Below, piece by piece: positions 36,840 through 49,124 of a DNA stretch of 64,000 nt (position 1 is its first letter; each line of letters opens with the position of its first letter). The translations under genes were made by a program, and so were the position numbers. A model generated the notes under the pieces. It had not been told where the DNA came from and made no database searches. It worked only from the letters and a program-made list of their open reading frames with translations. The stretch is from Pseudolysinimonas kribbensis (GTDB lineage: Bacteria; Actinomycetota; Actinomycetes; Actinomycetales; Microbacteriaceae). The DNA is taken from assembly GCF_030161895.1 (NCBI RefSeq), contig NZ_BSVB01000001.1:248001-312000 (forward strand), given 5' to 3'.

Positions 36840-38004
36840 GACGCGTACGCCGAGTTCTCGTGCACGTAGTCGTGCGTGAGGTCGTTGGTGAGGATCGTCG
36901 CCGTGGCGTCGCCGGCCTTCAGGTCGATGAGCACGTGCGTCGCGCGCGGCGTGAGGTCGACCTCGTCGCGCGGCCGGTCCGGCGCGCCGCTCGAGCACAC
37001 CCGCACGGCGTTCATCGCGACGTCGACCGCGTACGGATCGAACGCCGCCCGCGTCGTGCCGATCGCGGCCAGCACCCTGCCCCAGTTGGGGTCGTTGCCG
37101 AAGATCGCCGCCTTGAACAGGTTGCTGCGCGCGACGGCTCGGCCGACCTCGACGGCGTCGTCCTCCGAGGCGGCGTGCACGACCTCGATCGCGATGTCGT
37201 GGCTGGCGCCCTCGGCATCGCCCTGCAGCTGTCGCGCGAGGTCGAGGCAAGCGGCCGTGACGGCCTCCGTCAGCTCGGCCGCGGACGGCGCGACCCCGGA
37301 TGCCCCGCTCGCCAGCAGCGAGACCTGGTCGTTGGTCGACATGCAGCCGTCGCTGTCGAGGCGGTCGAAGCTCACCCGGGTCGCGGCCCGCAGGACGGCG
37401 TCGAGCGCGGACGCGTCGACGTCGGCGTCCGTCGTGAGCACCACGAGCATCGTCGCGAGTCCCGGCGCGAGCATGCCCGCGCCCTTGGCCATGCCTCCGA
37501 CCCGCCAGCCGTCGCGCTCGATCACCACGGTCTTGGGCCGGGTGTCGGTCGTCATGATGGCGGCGGCCGCGTCGGCTCCCCGCCGGCGCCGAGGACGGAG
37601 GCGGCCGAGGCGACGCCCGCCACGAGCTTCTCGCGCGGCAGCTGATCGCCGATGAGCCCGGTCGAGCACACCAGCACGTCGCCGGCGCTCACGCCGAGTG
37701 ACTCGGCCACCGCCTCCGCGGTCGCGTGCGTCGTCTGGAACCCCTCGGCCCCGGTGAAGCAGTTGGCGCCACCCGAGTTGAGCACGATCGCGCTCACCCG
37801 CCCGTCGGCCGCGACCTGCTTCGACCAGATGATCGGGTTGGCCTGGGCGCGGTTGCTCGTGAACACGACCGCGGCGTCCTGCCGCGGGCCGCGGTTGACG
37901 ACGAGGGCGAGGTCGAGGGCGCCGGAGGCCTTGAGACCCGCGGCGACACCGGCCGCCTCGAATCCGGCGGGGGCGGTGACGGCGGTACCGGCCGAACTGT
38001 TCAC
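36836..38004 (-). CDS. argJ: Glutamate N-acetyltransferase / amino-acid acetyltransferase, frame broken
   Basis: Transfers the acetyl group from N-acetylornithine to glutamate, closing the acetyl cycle; possibly bifunctional. The self-cleavage site AAAIMTTDT (Thr nucleophile) lies just after a frame break at 37578-37581; one added base joins GAGGEPTR to the [11 protein letters not shown] frame. [14 protein letters not shown] and [15 protein letters not shown] are family blocks; ends [11 protein letters not shown]. About 388 residues. GTG 38002-38004 overlaps the argC stop. Whether it also uses acetyl-CoA cannot be told. Confidence 0.94.
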
Positions 38005-39049
38005 GGCGCGACTCCGTTCAGGGGCAGGGCGGTCGTCTCCTCGAAGCCGAGCGCGAGGTTGGCGGACTGGATCGCCGCACCTGCGGTGCCCTTGACGAGG
38101 TTGTCGATGGCGCAGAGCGCGACGAGCCGGTTCGCGGCCTCGTCGACGGCGATCCCGATGAGCGCCGTGTTGGCTCCCGTGGTGTCGCCGGACCGCGGGA
38201 ACACGCCCTCGGGCAGCAGCTGCACGAACGGCTCCCCCGCGTACGCCGACGCGTACGCCTCGCGCACCTCGGCGGCCGAGACGCCCGGCGCGAGCGCGGC
38301 GGTGGCCGTCGCGAGGATGCCGCGCGACATCGGCACGAGCACCGGCGTGAACGAGAGGGTGGGGTCGGTGGCGCCGGCCGCGACGAGGTTCTGCTGGATC
38401 TCGGGGATGTGCCGGTGGACGCCGCCCACCTGATACGCGGACGCCGACCCCGCGATCTCGCTGGCCAGCAGGCTCGTCTTGGCGCTCTTGCCCGCCCCGG
38501 ACGTGCCGACGGCGAGCACCGCGACGAGGTCCTGCGCGCGCGCGACGCCGGCCGCGAGGGCCGGGGCCAGGGCCAGGGTGACCGCACTCGCATTGCAGCC
38601 GGGGGCGGCGATCCGGGTCGACCCGGCCAGCGTGTCGCGCTGCCTGCCGGTCCCTCCGTCGATCAGCAGCTCGGGCAGGCCGTAATCCCAGGCGCCGAAG
38701 AACTCGCCGCCGTAGAAGCGGTCCCACGCGGCGGGATCGGTGAGCCGGTGGTCGGCGCCGCAGTCGATCACCACGACGTCGTCGGGAAGCCGCGCCGTGA
38801 GGGCGCCGGACTGCCCGTGCGGCAGGGCGAGGAAGACGACGTCGGCGCCCGCGAGCACCTCGGGCGTCGTCTCCTGCAGGGTCATCCCGGCGAGGGAGCG
38901 CAGGTGCGGCTGGACGTCGCCGAGCGGCTGCCCGGCGTTGCTGTGCGCGGTGACGGTGGTCACCTCGAGGTCGGGGTGCGCGGCGAGCAGCCGGAGCAGC
39001 TCGCCCCCGCGTATCCGCTCGCGCCGGCGACGGCGACGGAGAGGGGCAT
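38001..39049 (-). CDS. argC: N-acetyl-gamma-glutamyl-phosphate reductase, frame broken near the N-terminus
   Basis: Reduces N-acetylglutamyl phosphate. N-terminus [15 protein letters not shown] is followed by a break at the C run 39004-39008 that one base repairs ([16 protein letters not shown]). The catalytic cysteine is in [29 protein letters not shown] is a family block. About 349 residues. First gene of the operon. ATG 39047-39049 has TAAGGT 6 bases upstream on the minus strand (39056-39061), which can serve as a -10 for a leaderless message or, through AAGG, as ribosome site. Confidence 0.94.
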
Positions 39050-39117
39050 GGTTCAACCTTAGGGTTCGACGGACGATGGCCTGACTGCGGCGACGTCGCG
39101 CGAACGGGGCTGACGGG

Positions 39118-39204
39118 TCAGCGGCGCGGCGTCGCCGAGAGTCGGCGCGCGCGACGGACACGACGGAGCACGAGGCTCTCGAGGTCGGTCCGGGGCTGGT
39201 CCAC
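39118..39204 (-). CDS. Possible Arg-rich leader peptide of the arg operon
   Basis: 28 codons, GTG to TGA, with nine arginines including RRVRRARR. The GTG lies exactly 6 bases after TAGGGT (39211-39216), so the transcript would begin with this codon. It is followed by GCTGACCCGTCAGC, a small hairpin that includes the stop, and by GGCGACG/CGTCGCC arms, then argC. The arrangement fits ribosome-mediated attenuation, but high GC also makes Arg-rich frames common by chance. Not supported by any homologue I know. Confidence 0.4.
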   Translation of the reverse strand: MDQPRTDLESLVLRRVRRARRLSATPRR

Positions 39205-39210
39205 GGGACG

Positions 39211-39241
39211 ACCCTACTGCCCGGATCGAGGCCGGGTCCAA
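39211..39241 (-). promoter_or_regulatory. Candidate promoter of the arg operon
   Basis: TTGGAC (39236-39241), 19-base spacer, TAGGGT (39211-39216) on the minus strand, in the gap between pheT and argC. The spacer is 2 bases longer than ideal. No ARG box of the E. coli or mycobacterial type was seen nearby. Confidence 0.5.
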
Positions 39242-39265
39242 TCCGGGCGACCCGCTCCCCTCCGG

Positions 39266-41754
39266 CTACTCCCGGACGGCGGCCCCGAACAGCTCGCCCG
39301 CGCGGGCGGCGCCCGCGAGCTTCGCCTCGCTCGCCTCCGCCGCGGTCAACGTGCGATCGGGCGCGCGGAACCGCAGGGCGAACGTCAGCGACTTCGTCCC
39401 GTCCGGCAGGCCGGGGCCGCGATAGTCGTCGACGAGCGCGGCGTGCTCGAGGAGCTCCCCGGCGCCCTCGACGACGGCGGCCAGCACGTCGCCGGCCGGC
39501 GTCGCGGACGGCACGACCAGGGAGAGGTCCTGCGTCGCGGCCGGCATCGTCACGAGGGGCGCTGCCTGCACGTCGACGGCGCCGAGCTCGAGCAGCACGT
39601 CGAGGTCGAGCTCCAGCAGCGCGACGACGCGCGGCAGGTCGAGCTCGGCCGCGATCGACGGCAGCAGCTCTCCCGCGACACCCACGACGCGGTCGCCGAC
39701 CCGCAGCTCGGCGGTGCGGCCGGGATGCAGCGCCGGATGCTCGCCCCGCTCCGGCACGATCCGGGTCGCCGTCGCGAGCCCCACCTGCCGGGCCGCGTCG
39801 AGCGCGTCGGCGATCCCCGCCGGCTCGGCCGCGGCACCCGGCCGCTTGGGCAGCGCCTCGCCGAGGAAGAGCGCGGCCACGCGCCACCCCTGCGACGGGA
39901 TGCTCCGGTCGAGCGCCGCGAGCGTCGCGTCGTCGGGACGCCGGGATCCCGGCGGGATGAAGTCGGTGCCGGCGGGGGCGCCGGCCTCGGGGCGCACCAC
40001 GCTGCCGAGCTCGAAGAGGGCGAGGTCGGGGAGCCCGCGTCCGAGGTTGCGGCGGGCGACCTCCAGCAGCCCCGGCAGCAGCGAGCGCCGCAGCCGGTCG
40101 GCCTGCGGGTCGAGCGGGTTGGCCAGCCGCACGCTCGGGGCGCCGGGTTCGAACCGCTCGATCGCCGCGAGAGACAGGAACGGGTAGGCGAGCACCTCGG
40201 TGCCGCCGGCCGCCGCGAGGGTCGTGCCGACCCGGCGGCGCACGAGCTGCGCGCGGGTGAGACCGCGACCCGCCGGCGCCTGGGGCAGCAGGGAGGGGAT
40301 GCGGTCGTACCCGGTGATGCGCGCGACCTCTTCGACGAGCGAGGCGTCGTCGATCAGGTCGGGGCGCCAGGTCGGCGGCGTCACCGACCAGTCGTCCGAC
40401 CCGGCGGCGCCCTCATCGACCGTGGCGCCGATCAGGCGCAGCGCATCGCGCACCTCGTCGAGCGTGTAGCCGACCCCGGTCAGCGCCGCGGGGCGTCCCG
40501 GCGCCAGCCGGATCGGCTGGGGCGGGCGGGATTCGTCGAGCGTCGAGCCGAGCGGGTCGGCGGTGCCGCCGGCGAGCTGCACGAGCAGATCGACGACGCG
40601 CTGCGCCGCGGGAGCTGCCACGGCGGGGTCGACGCCGCGCTCGAACCGGCGCGACGCCTCGCTCGGCAGCTTGTGCCGCCGCGCGGTGCGGGCGATCGAG
40701 ATCGGATCGAAGTTCGCGGCCTCGATGAGCACGTCGGTCGTGGCCCCGGAGAGCTCGGTGGTCGCGCCGCCCATGACCCCGGCCAGCCCGATCGGGCCCG
40801 AGTCGTCGGTGATGAGCAGGTCCTCCGGCGAGAGCGTGCGCACCTGACCGTCGAGGGTCTCGAGCGTCTCACCCGGCGTCGCTCGCCGGACGGCGATGCC
40901 GCCCGTCAGCCTCGCGAGGTCGTAGCCGTGGATGGGCTGACCGAGTTCGAGCATGACGTAGTTGGTGATGTCGACCGGGAGCGAGATCGACCGGATGCCG
41001 GCCAGACGCAGCCGGGACGCCATCCACGGCGGCGTGGGTCGGCCGGGATCGATGCCGCGCACGGCACGGGTGACGAAGACGCTCGCCCCGACCCGGCCGC
41101 GGATCGGCGCCGCGTCGTCGACGCGCACGTCGAAGCCCGAGCCCGTCGCGACCGTCACGGCCTGCGCCGGGTCGCGGAACGCCGCCCCCGTCGAGTGCGA
41201 GTATTCCCGCGCCACGCCGCGGATCGACAGCGCGTAGCCGCGATCGGGCGTCACGTTGATCTCGACGGCCGCGTCGTCGAGCCCGAGCAGGTGGATCGCG
41301 TCGGCGCCGACCCCGGGGTCGAGCCCGAGGTCGGCGAGGCGCAGGATGCCGTCGTGCTCGTCGCCGAGGCCGAGCTCGCGCGCGGAGGCGATCATCCCGT
41401 CGCTCACGTGTCCGTAGGTCGTGCGCGCCGCGATGGGGAACGGCCCCGGGAGCACGGCGCCCGGCAGTGTCACGACGACCTTGTCGCCCGGACCGAAGTT
41501 GTGAGCGCCGCAGACGATCCCTCTGGGCTCGGGCTCCCCGACATCCACGCTGCACCAATTGATGGTCTTGCCGTTGGACTGCGGCTCGGGCTCGGCCGAC
41601 AGCACCTGCCCGACCACGATCGGGCCGGTGAGGGCCGCGCCGTGCACGTCCTCCTCCTCGAACCCGACCCTCACGAGGGCGGCGTGCACGCTCTCGAGCG
41701 ACACGTCGTCGGGCAGGTCGACCCACTCGCCCAGCCAGCTCAGCGGGACCCGCA

Positions 41755-41755
<1 letters not shown>
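39266..41755 (-). CDS. pheT: Phenylalanyl-tRNA synthetase beta chain
   Basis: 829 residues, complete and in one frame. [13 protein letters not shown] start, tRNA-binding domain ([15 protein letters not shown]), B3/B4 editing region ([19 protein letters not shown]), B5 (PIRLAPGR), the catalytic-like core and the C-terminal ferredoxin-fold anticodon-binding domain ([14 protein letters not shown]). ATG 41753-41755 overlaps the pheS stop (TGATG). pheST next to the arg operon is the mycobacterial arrangement (Rv1649-Rv1659). Confidence 0.97.
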
Positions 41756-43955
<2,200 letters not shown>

Positions 43956-43956
43956 G

Positions 43957-44742
43957 TCAGGCGCGCTGCGCGAACGCGCTCTCGTACAGGCAGACCGAGG
44001 CGGCCGTGGCGAGGTTCAACGATTCGGCGCGCCCGTAGATCGGCAGTCGCACGACGCGATCGGCGAGCTCGAGCGCCTCGTCGGAGAGCCCGTGCGCCTC
44101 GTTGCCGAACAGCCACGCGGTCGGCTCGGGCAGCAGCTCGCGCACCTCCGGCAGGGGGTCGCCCTTGATATCGGCGGCGACGACCCGGATGCCGGCCTCG
44201 CGCACCCCGGCGATCGTGGCCTCCAGCGCGGCGTTCTGCGCGATCGGCACGTGGAAGACCGACCCGGTCGTGGAGCGGACGACCTTCGGGTTGTAGACAT
44301 CGACGTGCCGGCCGGTGAGCACGACCCCGTCGGCACCGGTGGCGTCCGCCGCGCGGATGATCGTGCCGGCGTTGCCCGGATCGCGGATCTCGTCGAGGAT
44401 CGCCAGCAGCTTCGGCTGGCGGTCGAGCATCGAGTCGACGGTCTGGTCGAGATGGGCGAAGACCGCGACCACTCCCTGCGGGGTGACGGTGTCGGCCATC
44501 GCCTCGAGCACCGCATCCGTGACGAGCTCGACGTCGACGCCCGCCGCCGCGGCGCCGAAGTCGCCGCGATCGAGAGCGCTCCGGGTGATGAAGAGGTCGA
44601 TCGCCAGCTCGGGACGGCAGGCGAACGCCTCGGCGACGGCCTGCGGCCCCTCCACCAGGAAGTAGCCGGTCTCCTCACGGGCGGTGCGCTTGGCGAGTTT
44701 CGCCACGGCACGGACCCGCGGCGAGCGCGGGTTGTCGATCAC
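43957..44742 (-). CDS. SpoU-family RNA 2'-O-methyltransferase
   Basis: 261 residues. N-terminal substrate-binding domain (VRAVAKLAKRTAREETGYFLVEG), then the SPOUT knot with LDEIRDPGNAGTIIRAADA, FHVPIAQNAAL and LFGNEAHGLSDEALELAD, all typical of TrmH/SpoU 23S rRNA methyltransferases. The GTG (44740-44742) is 6 bases after TAGACT (44749-44754), a leaderless-type start. In M. tuberculosis the matching gene (Rv1644) lies between rplT and pheS, as here. The target nucleotide is not known. Confidence 0.92.
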   Translation of the reverse strand: MIDNPRSPRVRAVAKLAKRTAREETGYFLVEGPQAVAEAFACRPELAIDLFITRSALDRGDFGAAAAGVDVELVTDAVLEAMADTVTPQGVVAVFAHLDQTVDSMLDRQPKLLAILDEIRDPGNAGTIIRAADATGADGVVLTGRHVDVYNPKVVRSTTGSVFHVPIAQNAALEATIAGVREAGIRVVAADIKGDPLPEVRELLPEPTAWLFGNEAHGLSDEALELADRVVRLPIYGRAESLNLATAASVCLYESAFAQRA

Positions 44743-44833
44743 AGGAAAAGTCTAGGGACACCACGAAGCGGATCGGGCATCGCGGTGACGCCGGCTACTC
44801 GACCGGTTCACCGCGCGGTCCGAACGGGCCGGC

Positions 44834-45271
44834 TCATGCGGCGGGCGGCGCCACCTTGGCCGACAGGCCGTCCAGCACGAAACCCGCAGGCATCGCGCCG
44901 TCGCGCATCGAGACGGTCGCCGCGGCATCCTGCGCGCGGATCCGCTCCCCCAGGGCCTGGGCGATGCGCACGTATGCCTTCTGCCCGAGCATCTTCTTGG
45001 GGCCGAAGAGGCCGCCGTCCTTGAGGAGCGCGCGGAGGATGTGCGTGCGCACGGCGCGGCGTCCATCACGTTCGTCGGAGATCTGGATGTCGAACGACAG
45101 CTCGGGGCTCGTCGCGAAGAGCGTGTCCGACCCCTTGATGTCGTAGGCACGGATAGGCCCCGCGTCGGCCGTCTGGGTCACCTTGCCCTTGCCGCCGACG
45201 ATCGCTTCGGCCGCGGCCAGCCAGATCGCCTCGGGGGCGAGGGTGGTCACGATGTCCGTGCCCGTCCACAT
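44834..45271 (-). CDS. Protein of unknown function, 145 residues
   Basis: Starts MWTGTDIVTTLAPEAIWLAAAEAIVGG and has an alternating beta/helix pattern with YDIKGSDTLFATSPELSFDIQIS in the middle and a basic helical stretch (FGPKKMLGQKAYVRIAQAL). No membrane segment. Codon use matches the neighbours. The ATG at 45269-45271 overlaps a TGA in another frame and has no good ribosome site. I do not recognise a family. Confidence 0.65.
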   Translation of the reverse strand: MWTGTDIVTTLAPEAIWLAAAEAIVGGKGKVTQTADAGPIRAYDIKGSDTLFATSPELSFDIQISDERDGRRAVRTHILRALLKDGGLFGPKKMLGQKAYVRIAQALGERIRAQDAAATVSMRDGAMPAGFVLDGLSAKVAPPAA

Positions 45272-45290
45272 CAGGGGTGCGGCTTCGCCA

Positions 45291-45533
45291 TCAGTCGTTC
45301 TCCTTCGGATCCCCGTCGGCGTCGAGCGCCATCGGGGCGGGGGTGGGTCCGGGCGACGCGGGTGTCGTCCCTGTCCGTGCCTGATCTGCGGCCGCGACGC
45401 CGGCTTCGATCAGCCGTTGCAGGTTCTCGGCGTGATGACGACGCGTGTTGACCGACTTCGCGATCACGATCACGATCACGATCACGATCACGATCACGAT
45501 CACGAGAACCGCGATGCTCAATCCGAGCGCCAC
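45291..45533 (-). CDS. Small membrane protein with a (VI)n transmembrane segment
   Basis: 80 residues: VALGLSIAVL followed by about seven Val-Ile pairs forms a single membrane helix of ~23 residues, then a basic helix (KSVNTRRHHAENLQRLIEAG) and a Pro/Asp-rich tail. The GTG at 45531-45533 has GGAGG 4-5 bases upstream, which supports this start over longer frames. The membrane helix is encoded by a perfect hexanucleotide repeat. Function unknown; possibly a small regulatory or anchoring protein. Confidence 0.7.
   Translation of the reverse strand: MALGLSIAVLVIVIVIVIVIVIVIAKSVNTRRHHAENLQRLIEAGVAAADQARTGTTPASPGPTPAPMALDADGDPKEND
45461..45502. repeat. Hexanucleotide microsatellite (cgatca)7
   Basis: Seven perfect copies of cgatca, plus three further matching bases. 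It lies inside the small membrane protein gene; each unit encodes one Val-Ile pair, so gain or loss of a unit keeps the frame and changes the membrane helix by two residues. Confidence 0.9.
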
Positions 45534-45657
45534 GTGACCTCCTCGGCCGATCGGGATGTGGTGACGCCGACCATATCGTGGTTGATCCTCACTCCTCGCG
45601 CGTTCCCGCTCCGGCGCGCCGCGAAGCCCGACTCGGACCGGCACGCGCACAACAACG

Positions 45658-45692
45658 ACAGCGCGGACACCGACCTACGGCGTCCGCGCTGT
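45658..45692 (-). terminator. Terminator of the infC-rpmI-rplT operon
   Basis: Perfect 11-bp stem, ACAGCGCGGAC and its complement (45658-45668 and 45682-45692), 13-base loop, 24 bases after the rplT stop, followed by CGTTGTTGTG in the sense strand. Confidence 0.82.
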
Positions 45693-45716
45693 GCGTGGTT
45701 CGTGATGCGGGCCCGG

Positions 45717-46103
45717 CTACGCAGACGCCTTCGCAGAGTTGACGTCCTTCGGGAGGGCCGCCTTCGCAGCCTCCACGAGCCCGGTGAACGTGGCCGGCTC
45801 GTTGACCGCGAGCTCCGCGAGGATGCGGCGGTCGACCTCGATGCCGGCGAGGCCGAGGCCCTGGATCAGCCGGTTGTAGGTCATGCCGTTCGCGCGGGCG
45901 GCGGCGTTGATGCGCTGGATCCACAGGCGACGGAACTCACCCTTCTTCGCGCGACGGTCGCGGAAGGCGTAGGTGAGCGAGTGGGTGACCTGCTCCTTGG
46001 CCTTGCGGTAGAGGCGCGACCGCTGCCCGCGGTAGCCCTCGGCGCGCTCGAGCGTGGTGCGGCGCTTCTTGGCGGCGTTGACCGCTCTCTTGACACGTGC
46101 CAT
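45717..46103 (-). CDS. rplT: 50S ribosomal protein L20
   Basis: Binds 23S rRNA early in 50S assembly. [20 protein letters not shown] start, then [20 protein letters not shown] and [20 protein letters not shown]. 128 residues; the family core is ~117, with a short C-terminal extension. ATG 46101-46103 with GGACAAGGAAAC upstream. Last gene of infC-rpmI-rplT. Confidence 0.98.
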   Translation of the reverse strand: MARVKRAVNAAKKRRTTLERAEGYRGQRSRLYRKAKEQVTHSLTYAFRDRRAKKGEFRRLWIQRINAAARANGMTYNRLIQGLGLAGIEVDRRILAELAVNEPATFTGLVEAAKAALPKDVNSAKASA

Positions 46104-46130
46104 GAGTCTGTTTCCTTGTCCGGTCCGGGC

Positions 46131-46317
46131 TTACTTGCCCAGGAGCTTCTTGATGACCTTGGCGTCCTGCGTGGGCAGCACGACGTCCTGGTTCTGCCGG
46201 CGGGTGACCCGCGACGACTTGTACTCGAGGTGGTGGCGCATGCCCGCGCCCTGCTTCACGACCTTGCCGGAGCCGGTGATCCGGAACCGCTTCTTGGCAC
46301 CCGAGTGGGTCTTCTGC

Positions 46318-46325
<8 letters not shown>
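46131..46325 (-). CDS. rpmI: 50S ribosomal protein L35
   Basis: 64 residues: [20 protein letters not shown] is the family start. I chose GTG 46323-46325 because the mature family begins here; the frame stays open further upstream only through infC. It overlaps the end of infC by 8 bases, so translation is coupled. Confidence 0.97.
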
Positions 46326-46941
<616 letters not shown>

Positions 46942-47168
46942 GCGATGTCCTTTCGTCGATGTTCGTCGCGCGAAAGGAGAGCGAATCCGGCGCGCCTTGG
47001 CGCCACCACCCCCTGTCGACCGGTGCCGTCTCTGACACGCGGCGGAGGGTGCTTCGACCCGGCTAGCCTGGTGATGCGGCCGACGGGTGGGATCTCTCCA
47101 CTTTCGCTGTGATGGCTGCAGCTGGTGCAGCCGTCAGCTCCGGACACGCCGGAGCCCGCACAAGGATA
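46942..47168 (-). promoter_or_regulatory. infC leader with two tandem hairpins
   Basis: A candidate -10 (TATCCT, 47163-47168 on the minus strand) would start a leader of about 215 bases. Its first part holds two perfect 7-bp hairpins with 5-base loops: GCTCCGG/CCGGAGC (47137-47155) and GGCTGCA/TGCAGCC (47114-47132). Ribosomal protein leaders controlled by L20 are known before infC in other phyla; whether this one binds L20 is unknown. Confidence 0.5.
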
Positions 47169-47181
47169 GCAGAGGGATGCC

Positions 47182-47529
47182 GTGGCCGAAGAGTTGGACG
47201 TCGAACCCGAGATCCGCGACATCGCGGAGGTCCCGGCGGTCGAGGTCATCAACACGGTCGCCGTCCACCTGCTGAGCGCCGCGGCCGTCAAGTGCGGGCT
47301 CGCCGACGATCCGGATGCGGCGTCCCAGCTCGACCTCGACGAGGCGCGCAAGCTCATCGACGCCCTCGCCGGCCTCGTCACCGCGTCGGCCCCGCACGTC
47401 GGCGATCACCACGCCCGGGCGCTGCGCGACGGCCTGCGCTCGGTGCAGCTCGCCTTCCGCGAGGCCTCCCCGGTTCCCGACCCGATCGGCAAGGGTCCCG
47501 GCGAGAAGTGGACCGGGCCGGTCAGCTAG
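47182..47529 (+). CDS. DUF1844 protein
   Basis: 115 residues. EVPAVEVINTVAVHLLSAAAVKCGLADD followed by LDLDEARKLIDALAGLV is the DUF1844 pattern; the family is common in Actinobacteria next to infC. AGAGGG lies 5 bases before GTG 47182; an ATG at 47177 is not in frame. Divergent from infC. Soluble, helical; function unknown. Confidence 0.9.
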   Translation: MAEELDVEPEIRDIAEVPAVEVINTVAVHLLSAAAVKCGLADDPDAASQLDLDEARKLIDALAGLVTASAPHVGDHHARALRDGLRSVQLAFREASPVPDPIGKGPGEKWTGPVS

Positions 47530-47535
47530 CGCCCC

Positions 47536-48384
47536 TCACCCCGCCTGCACCCGCACGCCGATCGAGTCGACCCGTTCGGCGATGACCGGATGGGCGGACC
47601 AGCGCCGCTGCAGCTCGCCCACGAGCACCGCGAGCTCCTCCTCGCCGAGGCCCGGGCGCAGCGTCAGCAGCACGAGGAGCTCCGGCCCCAGCAGGCGGGC
47701 GTCGGGGTCGCCCGCGCCGACGGCGACCCCGAGGAGCTCGTCACGACCGGCGGCCGACGCCTGGAACGCGGCGAGCACGTCCGGGTCCTCGAACGACGGC
47801 GTCCACGGCTCGCCCGTCGCGAGCGGGCGCAGGGCGGGCCGCCGCACCGCGAACTCGGTCGCGGAGCCGGGATCGATCACGATGAGCGGCGTGCCCTCGG
47901 AGGCGGCGGCGAGCGCGACGCGCGGAGCGTCGATCGGGATGGGGCGCGCCGAGGCGTCCCAGGCCTGCATCGCCGCGACCGAGGTGAAGCCGGGCAGCAC
48001 CGAACGGCCGTCCGGCCCCTCCACGGTGACGATCGACAGCTCCTGGGTCTTGTCGACGAGCCGGCCCCGTGCGCCCACGCCCTCGTCGCCGCGCACCGCG
48101 ACCAGCGGCACGAGGAGCCGCGCGCTGTGCACGGCCGCGACGACCTCCGGGGCGCCGACCTCACGCATCCGGAACCGCCGGATCGCCTCGAGCACCCGCG
48201 GCGGCGCGGTGCCGTCGTCGCCGGCGCCGGCGTTGTCGTGGAAGCGCCGGCCGGTGAACGGGATGCCGGCCGAGTCCTCGTGACGACCCGACGCCCGGGA
48301 CGGGCCTCGGCGCTGGGGTCGCGGCGAAGGCCAGAAATGGCCTTCGCTCATAGCTCCACCGCGCGGATCAGATTCCGGCGGCAT
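47536..48384 (-). CDS. SseB-like protein
   Basis: 282 residues. The two SseB-type repeats are seen in [51 protein letters not shown] and the C-terminal [14 protein letters not shown]. The fold starts near [21 protein letters not shown]. The ATG at 48382-48384 lies inside hisA with a GAGG site 6 bases upstream; translation from it passes through repeat copy 3, which supplies about the first 30 residues (including [16 protein letters not shown]). A start after the repeat has no ATG/GTG in frame, so the element appears to have become coding, or a base is missing here. Confidence 0.8.
   Translation of the reverse strand: MPPESDPRGGAMSEGHFWPSPRPQRRGPSRASGRHEDSAGIPFTGRRFHDNAGAGDDGTAPPRVLEAIRRFRMREVGAPEVVAAVHSARLLVPLVAVRGDEGVGARGRLVDKTQELSIVTVEGPDGRSVLPGFTSVAAMQAWDASARPIPIDAPRVALAAASEGTPLIVIDPGSATEFAVRRPALRPLATGEPWTPSFEDPDVLAAFQASAAGRDELLGVAVGAGDPDARLLGPELLVLLTLRPGLGEEELAVLVGELQRRWSAHPVIAERVDSIGVRVQAG
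48289..48348 (-). repeat. Dispersed two-hairpin element, copy 3
   Basis: Main stem 48324-48347 (arms GCGAAGGCCA and complement), second stem GCCCG/CGGGC with loop GGA (48293-48305). Begins 20 bases after the hisA stop. Same stem as copy 2; the second-stem loop differs by one base. Overlaps the 5' coding part of the SseB-like gene. Confidence 0.75.
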
Positions 48385-49114
48385 CCAGCGCCTCGGTGAG
48401 CGTGAACGCGCCCGCGTAGAGCGCCTTGCCGACGATCGCGCCCTCGACGCCCTCCGGCACGAGCGCGCGCAGCGCCACGATGTCGTCGAGGCTCGAGATG
48501 CCCCCGGAGGCGACGACCGGCCGCGTCGTGCGCTGCGTGACCCTGCGCAGCAGCTCGAGGTTGGGGCCCTGCAGCGTGCCGTCCTTGGTCACGTCGGTCA
48601 CGACGTAGCGCGCGCAGCCGGCATCCTCGAGCCGGGCGAGCACCTCCCAGAGGTCTCCGCCCTCGCGGGTCCAGCCGCGCGCGGCGAGGGTCGTGCCGCG
48701 CACGTCCAGGCCGACGGCGATCTGCTCGCCGTGGTTCGCGATGGCCCGCGCGGCCCACTCGGGCTGCTCGAGGGCGGCCGTGCCGAGGTTGATGCGGGCG
48801 CAGCCGGTGGCGAGCGCCGCGTGCAGCGAGTCGTCGTCGCGGATGCCGCCCGACAGCTCCACCTGCACGTGCGACGGCAGGCCCGCGATGACCTCGCGGA
48901 TGATGCTCCGGTTGTCGCCGCGACCGAACGCGGCGTCGAGGTCGACGAGGTGGATCCACTCGGCGCCCTGCTCGGTCCAGGCCGCCGCGGCCTCCCGCGG
49001 GTCGCCGTAGCCCGTCTCGCTGCCGGCCTCGCCCTGCGTGAGGCGCACGGCCTGGCCGTCGGCGACATCCACCGCCGGCAACAGGATGAGGCGGTCGGCG
49101 GTCGGGTCGGTCAC
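48368..49114 (-). CDS. priA: Phosphoribosyl isomerase (HisA / PriA type)
   Basis: (beta-alpha)8 barrel. [19 protein letters not shown] start, [13 protein letters not shown] and [18 protein letters not shown] are diagnostic. 248 residues. In most Actinobacteria this single enzyme (PriA) isomerises both ProFAR (histidine) and PRA (tryptophan, TrpF reaction); the [10 protein letters not shown] segment suits PriA, but a specialised HisA cannot be excluded from sequence alone. GTG 49112-49114. Part of hisC-hisB-hisH-hisA; hisF and hisD are not in the window. Confidence 0.93.
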   Translation of the reverse strand: MTDPTADRLILLPAVDVADGQAVRLTQGEAGSETGYGDPREAAAAWTEQGAEWIHLVDLDAAFGRGDNRSIIREVIAGLPSHVQVELSGGIRDDDSLHAALATGCARINLGTAALEQPEWAARAIANHGEQIAVGLDVRGTTLAARGWTREGGDLWEVLARLEDAGCARYVVTDVTKDGTLQGPNLELLRRVTQRTTRPVVASGGISSLDDIVALRALVPEGVEGAIVGKALYAGAFTLTEALDAAGI

Positions 49115-49124
49115 AGGCTGCTCC

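Noticed and set aside
45461..45502. CRISPR-like repeat array
   Set aside because: Six-base perfect units without spacers; a microsatellite inside a gene.
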